Shown piece after piece: positions 26,257-34,723 of a DNA stretch of 64,000 bases; positions within the stretch are counted from its first letter, which is position 1; every line of letters begins with the position of its first letter. Both the position numbers and the translations under genes were made by a program. Under the pieces are notes generated by a model that was not told the origin of the DNA, did no database searches, and saw only the letters and a list, made by a program, of their open reading frames with translations. Source of the stretch: Rhizobium sp. P38BS-XIX (GTDB lineage Bacteria > Pseudomonadota > Alphaproteobacteria > Rhizobiales > Rhizobiaceae); assembly GCF_012641435.1 (NCBI RefSeq), contig NZ_JABAIJ010000008.1, positions 62,001-126,000 on the forward strand. The letters run 5' to 3'.

Positions 26257-27677
26257 GTCGGAAATCCTGCAATCGGGAAGCGGTGGTGCCAACGTTGCTC
26301 GGCCTCGAGCGTGGATGCAAGCTGCAGCAACAGGTTATCCTCACCCATGGGTGCCATCATCTGGACCGGCAAAGGCAGTCCCTCGGCATCCTCACCGAAG
26401 GGAAGCGTGATCGCGGGGAAGCCGGAGACGTTGGCGAGCGAGGCGAGCGGCGCAAAGGAGGCCATACGCTCGAGGTGCAGCTCGGTGTTCGAATGATCCG
26501 TGGGGAAAGATCCGATCAGCGGTGGCGCCGAGGCGAGCATCGGCATGACGATGACGTCGACAGCGTCGAAGATTTCCCACAGAATCCGGCTGGCTTTCAC
26601 CGCGCCATTGAGCGAGCTCCAAAGAGCTGTAGCCGGCATGACGCGTCCGCGGGTGATGAAGGCCTGCGTCATCGTCTCGGCGGTGTTTATGTCCAGTTCG
26701 AGATCGTCAACCAGATTGGCTATATTGACGGAAATGATATCGCCGAAGGCTCGGGCGCTCGCCTCAACAGCGCTTTCCAGCTCACCCCAACGAAGGGGTA
26801 TCAACTCGTGTCCCTGTCCTTCCAGCAAGCGGGCGGCGGCTTCCACCGCTTGTGCCCGATCCGGCTCGATCGCATAGCGCTGTCCGGTATCTATCAGAAG
26901 TCCGATGCGAAGCCTGCCTGCCTTGGCTGGCGATTGAGCAATATCCGCAAATGGTCCTCGGGTTTGATTTCGTACGACATCCAGCATCCGTGCGGTATCG
27001 CGCACGGAGCAGGTGACGGCGAGTTCGCTGGCAATGCCGCCCAGATGATTGCCGAAGGAGGGACCGGCGGGCACGGCGCCGCGCGTCGGTTTCAGCCCGA
27101 CAAGCCCGCAACAGGCGGCCGGCACGCGGATCGACCCGCCCGCATCCGTCGCGTGCGCGATCGCCACGATGCCGGCGGCGACTGCGGCGGCGGCGCCACC
27201 CGACGAACCGCCGGCGGTCCTGCTCGGATCCAACGGGTTTCGGCAAATCGGGCCGATTGCCGGCTCGGAGGCGAGGGAGAAGCCGAATTCCGGGCTGGTG
27301 CTCAAGCCGAATGCGCAGAGGCCGGCATCGCGAAAACGGCCGGCCAGATCGCTGTCTGCACCGTTGCCGGTGCGGGTAAACAGGCGGGAGCCGGCCGTCA
27401 CCGGCAGCCCCGGAAAGGGGCCGCCGAGATCCTTGGCAACCGTCGGCACGCCGGCAAAGGCGCGCTCAGAAAAGCGCTCGGGATGAACCGAGGCCTCCTG
27501 ATCCAGGGCGCGCGCTGCCGCAAGCCCCGCCTCAGGATTGAGATAGGTGATGGCGCCAAGCTCGTCTTGCTTGGTGCAGGCGGCAATAGCTGCCTGCATG
27601 GCATCCACGCAGGCAAGCTTGCCGGCCTTGATCGCGCCGGCCAGCTCCGTGGCGTCGGCGAATGACGGGCTGCTCAT
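26253..27677 (-). CDS. Amidase (amidase-signature family)
   Basis: 474 aa. The Ser-cisSer-Lys triad is visible: Lys in TVAKDLGGPF, cis-Ser in GGSSGGAAAAVAAG, nucleophile Ser in TDAGGSIRVPA. It sits inside the BMP-importer operon, between the binding-protein and ATPase genes, so it probably opens an amide bond of the imported compound or of an intermediate from the cytosine-deaminase-like enzyme. It is a different subgroup from the amidase at 15934. Confidence 0.9.
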   Translation of the reverse strand: MSSPSFADATELAGAIKAGKLACVDAMQAAIAACTKQDELGAITYLNPEAGLAAARALDQEASVHPERFSERAFAGVPTVAKDLGGPFPGLPVTAGSRLFTRTGNGADSDLAGRFRDAGLCAFGLSTSPEFGFSLASEPAIGPICRNPLDPSRTAGGSSGGAAAAVAAGIVAIAHATDAGGSIRVPAACCGLVGLKPTRGAVPAGPSFGNHLGGIASELAVTCSVRDTARMLDVVRNQTRGPFADIAQSPAKAGRLRIGLLIDTGQRYAIEPDRAQAVEAAARLLEGQGHELIPLRWGELESAVEASARAFGDIISVNIANLVDDLELDINTAETMTQAFITRGRVMPATALWSSLNGAVKASRILWEIFDAVDVIVMPMLASAPPLIGSFPTDHSNTELHLERMASFAPLASLANVSGFPAITLPFGEDAEGLPLPVQMMAPMGEDNLLLQLASTLEAEQRWHHRFPIAGFPT

Positions 27678-27692
27678 GATCGAACCGGAGAG

Positions 27693-28679
27693 TTACTTCG
27701 GTTGATCCATGACCTTCGGCACTTCGAAGGTGCCCGCCTTGATGTCGGCACGGACCTTTTCCATCGCAGCTTCCGCCTCTGCCGGGGCTGCGCCCTTGAC
27801 GTAGACGATGTCGCTGCCGCCTTCCTTCAGCAGGCCGTAAGCCGTGTAGCTGCGGCCGACCGGCTTGCCGGCGGCAACATCGGCGATCGCGGCATTGAGA
27901 ATGGGGCGGAAGTACCACATGGCATTGGCGAAAACGGTGTCGGGATAACGTGGCGTATAATCGATCAGCGATCCCACCGACTTGATATGGCGCTCCTTGG
28001 CGGCGTCCGCCGTGCCGATGCGCTCGCCAAAGAGAACGTCGGCGCCGGCGTCGATCTGGGCGAGGCCGGCTTCGCGTGCCTTCGGAGGATCGAAGAAGGT
28101 GCCGATGAAGGAGACGAGATGCTTGCAATCGGGATTGACCGCCTTGACGCCTGCGGCGAAAGCATTGATCAGCATGTTGACTTCGGGGATCGGAACGGCG
28201 CCGACCGAGCCGACGACGTTCGATTTCGTCATCTTGCCCGCCAACATGCCGGCAAGATAGGCACCGTCGTAATTCCATGTCCCGAAGACGCCGAAATTGT
28301 CGCCGGCCGCCTCGCCACTGGAACCAAGAACAAAGGCCGTATCCGGATAATCGGCGGCAACCTGGCGCGCTTCCTTTTCCACGGCATAGGCTTCGCCGAT
28401 AATCAGCTTGTTACCCTGTTCGGCGTATTCACGCATGGCGCGCGGATAGTCGGTGCCGGACACACCTTCGGAAAAGACGTATTCGATAACGCCTTCCTTG
28501 GCCGCGTCCTGCAGCGCCTTGTGAAGACAGGAATTCCAGGCATTTTCGACCGGCGAGGCGTGAATGCCCGCAACCTTGAGCGGCGCGGCGGCACGGGCGG
28601 CGGGCGCCAGAGCACTGACGCCAAGCGCGATCCCCGACGCGATGACGGCACGACGTGACATGATGATTCCATTGGTCAT
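27693..28679 (-). CDS. BMP-family (nucleoside-type) ABC substrate-binding protein
   Basis: 328 aa from ATG at 28679, supported by an AGGGGAA site. The N-terminus contains SRRAVIASGIALGVSALAP, a twin-arginine-like signal (S-R-R-x-V/I), so export in folded form by Tat is possible. The mature part is a BMP/PnrA-type periplasmic domain: VAGIHASPVENAWNSCLHKA, then NFGVFGTWNYDGAYLAGMLA. First gene of a six-gene operon with amidase, ATPase, two permeases and deaminase. The family binds nucleosides, autoinducer-2-like or lipophilic ring compounds; the exact ligand is unknown. Confidence 0.9.
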   Translation of the reverse strand: MTNGIIMSRRAVIASGIALGVSALAPAARAAAPLKVAGIHASPVENAWNSCLHKALQDAAKEGVIEYVFSEGVSGTDYPRAMREYAEQGNKLIIGEAYAVEKEARQVAADYPDTAFVLGSSGEAAGDNFGVFGTWNYDGAYLAGMLAGKMTKSNVVGSVGAVPIPEVNMLINAFAAGVKAVNPDCKHLVSFIGTFFDPPKAREAGLAQIDAGADVLFGERIGTADAAKERHIKSVGSLIDYTPRYPDTVFANAMWYFRPILNAAIADVAAGKPVGRSYTAYGLLKEGGSDIVYVKGAAPAEAEAAMEKVRADIKAGTFEVPKVMDQPK

Positions 28680-28701
28680 TTCGCAGTTCCCCTGTTTTTT
28701 G

Positions 28702-28720
28702 ATCATTTGGTAAAAATGAT
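28702..28720. promoter_or_regulatory. Inverted-repeat operator overlapping the -10 of the BMP operon
   Basis: ATCATTT, 5-bp spacer GGTAA, AAATGAT: perfect 7-bp arms. The right arm overlaps the -10 hexamer, the place where a repressor would block RNA polymerase. The only nearby regulator gene is the LacI at 29048, whose own likely operators (TGGGA/TCCCA) look different, so the protein that binds here is probably encoded elsewhere. Confidence 0.55.
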
Positions 28721-28744
28721 AGGAGGGGGCTAAAAAAGTGTCAA
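28716..28744 (-). promoter_or_regulatory. Strong sigma-70-like promoter of the BMP importer operon
   Basis: On the minus strand, TTGACA (28744-28739), a 17-bp spacer, then TATCAT (28721-28716). This is a near-consensus promoter and starts transcription about 30 bp before the BMP gene start codon. The rest of 28745-29047 shows no gene. Confidence 0.65.
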
Positions 28745-29047
28745 GCAATTGATGTGCTCAAATAATGGGCCATCGCTGTTTTATAGACAGGAATATCGTA
28801 GCCTTACGATGAGTATGCGTTGTATTTGCTGTCGTGAAACTCACGATAGATGGACAGATACGGGCAGGGCAACGCGCCGCCTGCATGGTGCCTGCAGCGG
28901 AAACTTTGTTTGACGTCTGTTTCGCACGAGATGGCAGGTGCGCTGACTACGGGAGAATTTTACGTGCCCGGTCTTCCCATTTGCTGCCGAGCGAAGACCG
29001 CCTACCGTGCGCCATGAATGCCATCAAGACGCAAGCAAAAGCCAGAT

Positions 29048-30046
29048 TTATATCTTCGCGGTCGATTGCCGGACGACGAGCTTCAGAGGAAGTCTATCCT
29101 CCACAGCAAGTTCCAGTTCGCCCGACATCATTTGATGCAGACGATGCACGGCGCGCTCGCCAATCTTTCGCGTCGGCTGCGACACGGTCGTCAGGCGGGG
29201 AAGAACGTAGGATGCTTCTGGAATATCGTCGAAACCCGCAATGGAGAGATCGCCGGGTACATTGATACCAAGATCGACCGCCGCATGCATGGCGCCTATC
29301 GCGGCGGTGTCGCTGGTGCCTATGATTGCGGTAGGACGCGGCGTTTTCTGGAGCAATTTCGTCGCCAAGCGTCGGCCTGCACCCAGATTGTGCTCATTGC
29401 CGTATGCAATTTGCACCGGCTTGAGGCCATGCTCAGCCAAGGCGGCGCACGCGCCGTTCACCCGCTGGATCATCGGCTCGGAATGTCTCGGTGTTGATAT
29501 GATCGCGATCTCACGATGGCCAAGCTCGATCAGATGCTTGGCAAGCAACGTTCCGCCATAATGGTTGTCGACGTGAACACAAACGTCGGTGAGGCCGGGC
29601 ATGGGTCGGTCGATCGCAACCATCGGAATATTTCTGTCCCTGAGCGGGGTGAACGGGTCGACTTCCTGGCGTGAGCTGGCGACGATGACCCCGTCGATCC
29701 GCTGTGCAAGCAGCATCCCCACATAGGCCTGCTCCCGGTCCTGACTTTCGGCCGTACTGCAAATGAAGGTCTGATAGCCCAAGGCAAAGAAGGCCTGCTC
29801 GATACTGTGGGCGAGAATGCCAAAGAACGGAACGTCGAGAGACGGCAGCAGCACACCGACAAGACGGCTTGGGCTTCCTCGAAGCGTCCGCGCGCCGGCA
29901 TTGGGATGATAATTTATGGATGCGATTGCCTTTTCCACGCGTTCGCGCACGTCGGCGCTGACATAGCCGTTATTGTTGATGACGCGCGAAACGCTCGACT
30001 TCGATGTCTGGGCCAGTTCAGCGATTTTTTTGATATTGCCGCTCAT
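29048..30046 (-). CDS. LacI-family transcriptional regulator of the lyxose/ribose-type operon
   Basis: 332 aa from the ATG at 30046 (MSGNIKKIAELAQ); another ATG at 30073 would add nine residues. The helix-turn-helix covers residues about 3-25 (IAELAQTSKSSVSRVINNNG) with the hinge to about 60, followed by a sugar-binding periplasmic-type core ending in the PRLTTVSQPTRKIGERAV segment. It is divergent from the D-lyxose isomerase operon. Three copies of TGGGA-N4-TCCCA lie between them and are its likely operators. Confidence 0.88.
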   Translation of the reverse strand: MSGNIKKIAELAQTSKSSVSRVINNNGYVSADVRERVEKAIASINYHPNAGARTLRGSPSRLVGVLLPSLDVPFFGILAHSIEQAFFALGYQTFICSTAESQDREQAYVGMLLAQRIDGVIVASSRQEVDPFTPLRDRNIPMVAIDRPMPGLTDVCVHVDNHYGGTLLAKHLIELGHREIAIISTPRHSEPMIQRVNGACAALAEHGLKPVQIAYGNEHNLGAGRRLATKLLQKTPRPTAIIGTSDTAAIGAMHAAVDLGINVPGDLSIAGFDDIPEASYVLPRLTTVSQPTRKIGERAVHRLHQMMSGELELAVEDRLPLKLVVRQSTAKI

Positions 30047-30177
30047 TGCTTCAAATTTTTTCCCAGCGCTCATTGCCGCGTTTCGTGGTTGGATATCATA
30101 TTATTTTTTCAGCGAAAAACATCCTTTCTTCGTATCGCCCAGGCGTCGCCAGATGGCGCATTGTGGAATGAGTCTGT

Positions 30178-30191
30178 GGGAACGATCCCAT
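30178..30191. promoter_or_regulatory. LacI operator 1 (TGGGAACGATCCCA)
   Basis: A 14-bp site with perfect 5-bp arms, nine bases upstream of the TTGACA hexamer at 30200. Identical in sequence to operator 3. Confidence 0.7.
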
Positions 30192-30199
30192 ATTTCGCT

Positions 30200-30229
30200 T
30201 GACACGCGCAAGCGATTTCATCAGTTATG
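30200..30229 (+). promoter_or_regulatory. Promoter of the D-lyxose isomerase operon
   Basis: Consensus -35 TTGACA (30200-30205), 18-bp spacer, AGTTAT (30224-30229) as the best -10. The -10 abuts operator 2, so a bound LacI protein would cover the start of transcription. Confidence 0.5.
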
Positions 30230-30242
30230 GGATCGTTCCCAT
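30229..30242. promoter_or_regulatory. LacI operator 2 (TGGGATCGTTCCCA)
   Basis: The exact reverse complement of operators 1 and 3, overlapping the -10/start region. Centre-to-centre distance to operator 1 is 51 bp and to operator 3 is 29 bp. Confidence 0.72.
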
Positions 30243-30257
30243 AGTGGGAGCTCATGT

Positions 30258-30271
30258 GGGAACGATCCCAC
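30258..30271. promoter_or_regulatory. LacI operator 3 (TGGGAACGATCCCA)
   Basis: Located downstream of the likely start of transcription. With the flanking G and C it is GTGGGA-ACGA-TCCCAC, 6-bp perfect arms, the most complete of the three sites. Confidence 0.72.
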
Positions 30272-30367
30272 AATCGGATTGCTTCGGGAGGAGACGGAAA
30301 TGATCGCTGGGGTTATGTGCCTGCTGTCGTGTCTGCTCCACCGCGGCCTTGTTGAAGGGATACGCTG

Positions 30368-31033
30368 GTGAGACGTTCAGCCATCAATCAGAAAATCGCA
30401 TCGGCGAAGCAGATCGCGGGCCGCAATCTTAGGGTCCTGCCGGCATGGTCGGACTGGTCGGAAGCGGAGTATCGCGAAAATCCCGACGTCGCGAAATTTC
30501 TGTTCGACCGCCAGATGGGATGGGACATCACCGATTTTGGCGCCGGCAACTTCGCGGAGCGTGGCCTGGTGCTGTTTTGTCTGCGCAACGGCATTCAGGG
30601 CGCGGCGGATGAGCGCCCCTATGCGGAGAAGATGCTGGTCGTCGAAGAAGGGCAGGAAACGCCTTTCCATCTCCATAAGATCAAGCTCGAAGACATCATC
30701 AATTGTGCCGGCGGCAACCTGATGATCGAGTTCCTCGATGCCGCCGACGAAGATGCCCCGGTCACAGTTCGCTCCGATGGTCAGGCGATCCGCCTGGCGC
30801 CGCGCGAAGCGCTGCGATTGAAGCCGGGGCAAAGCGTCACTGTCGAACGCGGCGTCTATCATCGCTTCTATGGAGAAGCCGGCCACGGCCCTGTGCTCGC
30901 CTGGGAGGTCAGCCAGGTCAACGACGATCACGCCGACAATTACTTTCTTGAGGAACTCGGGCGCTTCTCGACGATCGAGGAAGACGAGCGGTCCGTCAAT
31001 CCATTGTGGCACGAGTTGTCCGCGCACTACTGA
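30368..31033 (+). CDS. D-lyxose ketol-isomerase (cupin fold)
   Basis: 221 aa, starting at a GTG preceded by GAAGGGA. It matches the D-lyxose/D-mannose isomerase cupin family in length and metal-site spacing: H101 and H103 (FHLHKIKLED), E108 and H165 (GVYHRFYGE). It converts D-lyxose to D-xylulose (and often D-mannose to D-fructose). As first gene of the operon with a ribose-type importer and an aldose-epimerase-like protein, it makes a D-lyxose or related pentose pathway likely, under control of the divergent LacI regulator. No xylulokinase gene is present here. Confidence 0.85.
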   Translation: MRRSAINQKIASAKQIAGRNLRVLPAWSDWSEAEYRENPDVAKFLFDRQMGWDITDFGAGNFAERGLVLFCLRNGIQGAADERPYAEKMLVVEEGQETPFHLHKIKLEDIINCAGGNLMIEFLDAADEDAPVTVRSDGQAIRLAPREALRLKPGQSVTVERGVYHRFYGEAGHGPVLAWEVSQVNDDHADNYFLEELGRFSTIEEDERSVNPLWHELSAHY

Positions 31034-31062
31034 GTGCCGCCGATAGTCTTGCGCAAACCAAT

Positions 31063-31081
31063 CCGGGACCGTCGGTCCCGG
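31063..31081 (+). repeat. Hairpin between isomerase and binding-protein genes
   Basis: CCGGGACC, loop GTC, GGTCCCGG: an 8-bp perfect stem 30 bp after the isomerase stop. No T-run follows, so it is better read as an mRNA processing or stability element than a terminator. Confidence 0.5.
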
Positions 31082-31158
31082 TCCCATCATGCGAAGAGGA
31101 TCGCATGCACGTCACTCGGTCATCGTCGGGCACGTGATCAATAACCGGAGGAAAACAG

Positions 31159-32139
31159 ATGAAAATCACAAAACGCAGCATGCTGCTTGCAACCGGCGGA
31201 CTGATGATGGCTGCCTTGGTGGCGACGCCTATGTCGGTTCTTGCCCAGTCGGCCAAGAAGCCAGTCATCGCAAGCGTGGTGTTCCAGGGCGACCAGTTCA
31301 TGAAATCGCTCCAGCAGGGTATCCGCCAGGCGGCGACTGCCGCTGGCGCCGAGGTCCTCGAAGTCAATATCGACGGCGACCAGACGAAAGAAACACAGGC
31401 GATCGATACCTACATTTCGCGTGGCGTCGATGCCATCGTCATCGCGCCGCTTTCGGTCACGAATTCGGCCGCGGCACTGAAGCGGGCGCGTGAGGCCGGC
31501 ATTACGGTCGTGGCGCTCAATGGTGGCCTCAAGGATAATTCGATCCCGAACGCGACTTTCCGCACAGCAAATGCCGATCTCGGCAAATCGTCGGGTGAAG
31601 CCGCTGCGGCCTTCATCAAGGAAAAGCTCGGCGGCAAGGCTAATGTTGCAATCCTCGCTCTCGACGGGCTGATCGCCGAGCAGAGCAAGGAGCGGGTCGA
31701 TGGTTTCAAGACCGCGGCTGCGAATGGAACGCAGGTCAATTTCGTCGCACAACAGGACGCCTGGCTTCCCGAGCGGGCGGTGACCGTTGCGACCGATCTC
31801 TTGACCGCACATCCGGACATCAACGTGATCTATGCCGCCAATGAAGGCGGCACGATCGGCGCGATGCAGGCCGTCAGAAATGCAGGGCTGGCGGGCAAGG
31901 TCTTCGTCTTCGGCATCGATGGATCCGAACAGCTCGGCAAGGGTCTGCTTGCCAGCGATGATGTGCTGCAGGCGGTCACCGCGCAGTCGCCCGTTCAGAT
32001 GGGCGCCGATGGCGCGAATGCTGCCCTCAAGATCCTGAACAAGCAGCAGGTGGAGAAGGAGACGGTTGTTCCGACTCTTCCGCTCAATCGCAACGATCCT
32101 GCGACCGTGAAGAAGTTCCTCGAAAGCCTGCGCGGCTGA
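31159..32139 (+). CDS. Ribose-type (RbsB-like) sugar ABC substrate-binding protein
   Basis: 326 aa with a signal peptide (KRSMLLATGGLMMAALVATP, cleaved near LAQ-SA) and a GGAGGA ribosome site. The mature part is a type I sugar-binding fold: VVFQGDQFMKSLQQGIRQAA, AIDTYISRGVDAIVIAPLS, VFGIDGSEQLGKGLLASDD. It is periplasmic and feeds the ATPase and permease encoded next. The ligand is probably D-lyxose or a related pentose, by context. Confidence 0.92.
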   Translation: MKITKRSMLLATGGLMMAALVATPMSVLAQSAKKPVIASVVFQGDQFMKSLQQGIRQAATAAGAEVLEVNIDGDQTKETQAIDTYISRGVDAIVIAPLSVTNSAAALKRAREAGITVVALNGGLKDNSIPNATFRTANADLGKSSGEAAAAFIKEKLGGKANVAILALDGLIAEQSKERVDGFKTAAANGTQVNFVAQQDAWLPERAVTVATDLLTAHPDINVIYAANEGGTIGAMQAVRNAGLAGKVFVFGIDGSEQLGKGLLASDDVLQAVTAQSPVQMGADGANAALKILNKQQVEKETVVPTLPLNRNDPATVKKFLESLRG

Positions 32140-32168
32140 TCGACGACGCGAAATCCCGAGGGCATCCC

Positions 32169-33671
32169 ATGACGAATGCTGACCTTCATTTGCAAAATCT
32201 GACGAAGACCTATGGCTCCGTCCAGGCGCTGACGGACTTTTCCCACCGCTTCGAGGCCGGAAAGGTCCATGCCCTGATCGGCAAGAACGGATCGGGCAAG
32301 AGTACGTTCGTGAAGATGCTCTCGGGAGCGACAAGGCCGACCTCCGGCCAGATCATGTTGGGAGACAAGCCTCTGTCGTTTGACGATCCGGCAGCGGCCT
32401 TGGCCGAAGGCATCGTGACGGTCTATCAGGAACTCAGTCTGGTTCCTCAGCTCAGCGTGGCTGAAAACATCTTCCTCGGCCGTCTTCCGAAACGAAGGGG
32501 CACGGGATTGATCGACTGGCGTGGTCTGCGAAGGCGTGCAGCCGATCTTCTGGCCCAGATGGGGATCAGCAACATCGATCCTTCCGCCCCCGTTGCATCG
32601 CTGTCCGTCGGCAAGCAGCAGATTGTCGAGATCGTCAAGGCGATGTCGCTGTCCCCGCGCATCTTGCAGCTGGACGAGCCGACAGCCTCTCTGGCCCAGG
32701 CTGAAGTCCAGCAGCTTTTCAATGTGGTGAAGACGCTGCGTGAGAAGGGTGTGACCGTCATTTACATATCGCACCGATTGGCCGAGTTGGCGCAAATTGC
32801 CGATTCCGTCGTGGCCTTGCGCGACGGTACGTTCATCGGTGCCGTTCCCATCGCCGAAGCAAAGTCCGAGGTGATCCTCGACATGATGTTCGGTCCGGTC
32901 GCGCATGCGGAAAAGGTGGAACGCAAGATCGATGCGAGCAAGATTGCACTTCGCGTGAAGGGGCTGAAGCTCGGCACGCTTCTCGAAGATGTCAGCTTCG
33001 AGCTTCGGCATGGCGAGGTGCTTGGCATCGCCGGAATGCTTGGCTCCGGCCGCACGGAAATCCTGCGCGCTATCTTTGGTGCCGGGCCGATGGACGCTGG
33101 CGACATTGAGATCGACGGCGCGAAGGTTCCGAAAGTCACGCTCGCCGAGATGAAGAAGCGCGGCGTCGGCTATGCATCGGAGGACCGCAAGGTGGATGGT
33201 CTCGTCCAGATGCTGTCCAGCCATGCCAATCTCTGCCTCGCGGCACGCTCGCGCATCGCGCCCGGTGGCATCGCCACGCTTGGCCGCGAAAAGCCGTTCG
33301 TTGCGCAGCAGATCAAGGATCTTGCCATCAAGATCGGAGATCCAATGGCGCCGGTTTCCAGCCTCTCGGGCGGCAATCAGCAGAAGGTCGTCGTCGGCAA
33401 CTGGCTGAACGACAAGCCTCGCATCATGCTCTTCGACGAGCCCGGTAGGGGTGTCGACGTGCAGGCGAAGCGGCAGATCTACGAAATCATCTGGGCACAG
33501 GCCGACCGTGGGCTGAGCAGCATCGTCGTGTCGACGGAGCTCGAAGACCTCGTGGAATGCTGCGATCGCATCCTCATCCTGAGGGAAGGGCGCATTGCCG
33601 GCGAATTCATCAATTCGAACCTCGACCCGAAACAACTTTACGCGGCCTGCATGACCGCCACGACCAATTGA
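32169..33671 (+). CDS. Sugar ABC transporter ATP-binding protein, double NBD (RbsA/XylG type)
   Basis: 500 aa with two ATPase domains: first Walker A GKNGSGKST, signature LSVGKQQIVEIVKAM, Walker B ILQLDEPTASLA; second P-loop GMLGSGRTEIL (degenerate, as usual) and signature LSGGNQQKVVVGNWL, Walker B IMLFDEPGRGVDV. It is 29 bp after the binding-protein gene and 9 bp before the permease gene. Confidence 0.94.
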   Translation: MTNADLHLQNLTKTYGSVQALTDFSHRFEAGKVHALIGKNGSGKSTFVKMLSGATRPTSGQIMLGDKPLSFDDPAAALAEGIVTVYQELSLVPQLSVAENIFLGRLPKRRGTGLIDWRGLRRRAADLLAQMGISNIDPSAPVASLSVGKQQIVEIVKAMSLSPRILQLDEPTASLAQAEVQQLFNVVKTLREKGVTVIYISHRLAELAQIADSVVALRDGTFIGAVPIAEAKSEVILDMMFGPVAHAEKVERKIDASKIALRVKGLKLGTLLEDVSFELRHGEVLGIAGMLGSGRTEILRAIFGAGPMDAGDIEIDGAKVPKVTLAEMKKRGVGYASEDRKVDGLVQMLSSHANLCLAARSRIAPGGIATLGREKPFVAQQIKDLAIKIGDPMAPVSSLSGGNQQKVVVGNWLNDKPRIMLFDEPGRGVDVQAKRQIYEIIWAQADRGLSSIVVSTELEDLVECCDRILILREGRIAGEFINSNLDPKQLYAACMTATTN

Positions 33672-33680
33672 GGTGCTGCC

Positions 33681-34700
33681 ATGACCGATATCAAATCAGT
33701 TGCTGACGCAAATATGGGTACTTCGGACCTATCGAGCCGCGTGGTGGACATTCTGCGCCGAAACTCGATGCTGTTGATCCTGATCGTTCTTTATATCGCC
33801 GTTGCCAATACGGCGCAGGGTTTCTTCACGGTCAACAATCAGCTCAATATTCTGAGAAATATCGCGGTGCCCGGAATGATTTCCTTCGGCATGGCGCTTT
33901 TGATTATCGTCGGTGAAATCGATCTCTCCGTGGGCTCGATGGTCGCTCTTGCGGGCTGCGTGTGCGCCTGGCTGGTGCGTTGGCTTTCCGGTGGCGATGT
34001 CGAGCCTGGGCTGTTGCCGGTCGTCCTCTCCATGGTGATCGTCATCGGGATGGCGGCGCTGATCGGGATATTCAACGGCTTTCTGCGCGTGAGATATTCC
34101 GTACCGACGTTCATTTCCTCGCTTGCCATGATGGCAGCGCTTGCAGGACTTGCCTATCTCATCACCGACGGTACGCCGATCGAATCCTTTCCGTCCTGGT
34201 ACTACGTCATCGGGAGCGGACGGCTCTTCAGCGTGCCAGTGCCGGTCTACTTCCTGCTTCTGGCCTTCGCAGTGACATACCTGATGGCGAACTTTACGAG
34301 CCTCGGTCGGTCGATCTATGCCGTGGGCGGCAATGCCGAGGCCGCTCGCCTCTCGGGCATCAATGTCGGCCTGACGAAAACCGTCTGCCTCGTGATGACG
34401 GCCTGTTTTGCCGCGGCCGGTGGGATCATCTATTCGTCGCTGATCAACAGCGGCAATCCGACCGTCGCGCGCGGATTGGAGCTTGAGGTCATCTCTGCAG
34501 TGATCATCGGTGGCGTCAGTCTCTTTGGTGGGCGAGGATCCGTGTGGGGCGCGTTCATCGGCTCACTTTTTCTCGGGGTTCTCATCAACGCGATGACGCT
34601 CTGGGGCTTCAATCCCTATGCGCAGCAGGTCGTCAAGGGCGCGCTCATTCTGGCGGCTGTGTTCGTGAACTTCATGATCGACCGGCCGGTACGGCACTGA
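33681..34700 (+). CDS. Sugar ABC transporter permease (RbsC type)
   Basis: 339 aa with about nine to ten membrane segments. Family marks include IVGEIDLSVGSMVALAG, the AVGGNAEAARLSGINV loop and the late SLFGGRGSVWGAFIGSL. It presumably forms a homodimeric channel with the ATPase upstream. Confidence 0.93.
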   Translation: MTDIKSVADANMGTSDLSSRVVDILRRNSMLLILIVLYIAVANTAQGFFTVNNQLNILRNIAVPGMISFGMALLIIVGEIDLSVGSMVALAGCVCAWLVRWLSGGDVEPGLLPVVLSMVIVIGMAALIGIFNGFLRVRYSVPTFISSLAMMAALAGLAYLITDGTPIESFPSWYYVIGSGRLFSVPVPVYFLLLAFAVTYLMANFTSLGRSIYAVGGNAEAARLSGINVGLTKTVCLVMTACFAAAGGIIYSSLINSGNPTVARGLELEVISAVIIGGVSLFGGRGSVWGAFIGSLFLGVLINAMTLWGFNPYAQQVVKGALILAAVFVNFMIDRPVRH

Positions 34701-34723
34701 CAGTTTGGATGGGGAGGATTGCG

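Noticed and set aside
31995..33635. Minus-strand open frame of 546 codons
   Set aside because: Antisense to the double ATPase gene with all Walker motifs on the other strand; the antisense product is rich in His, Arg and Asp and has no motif.
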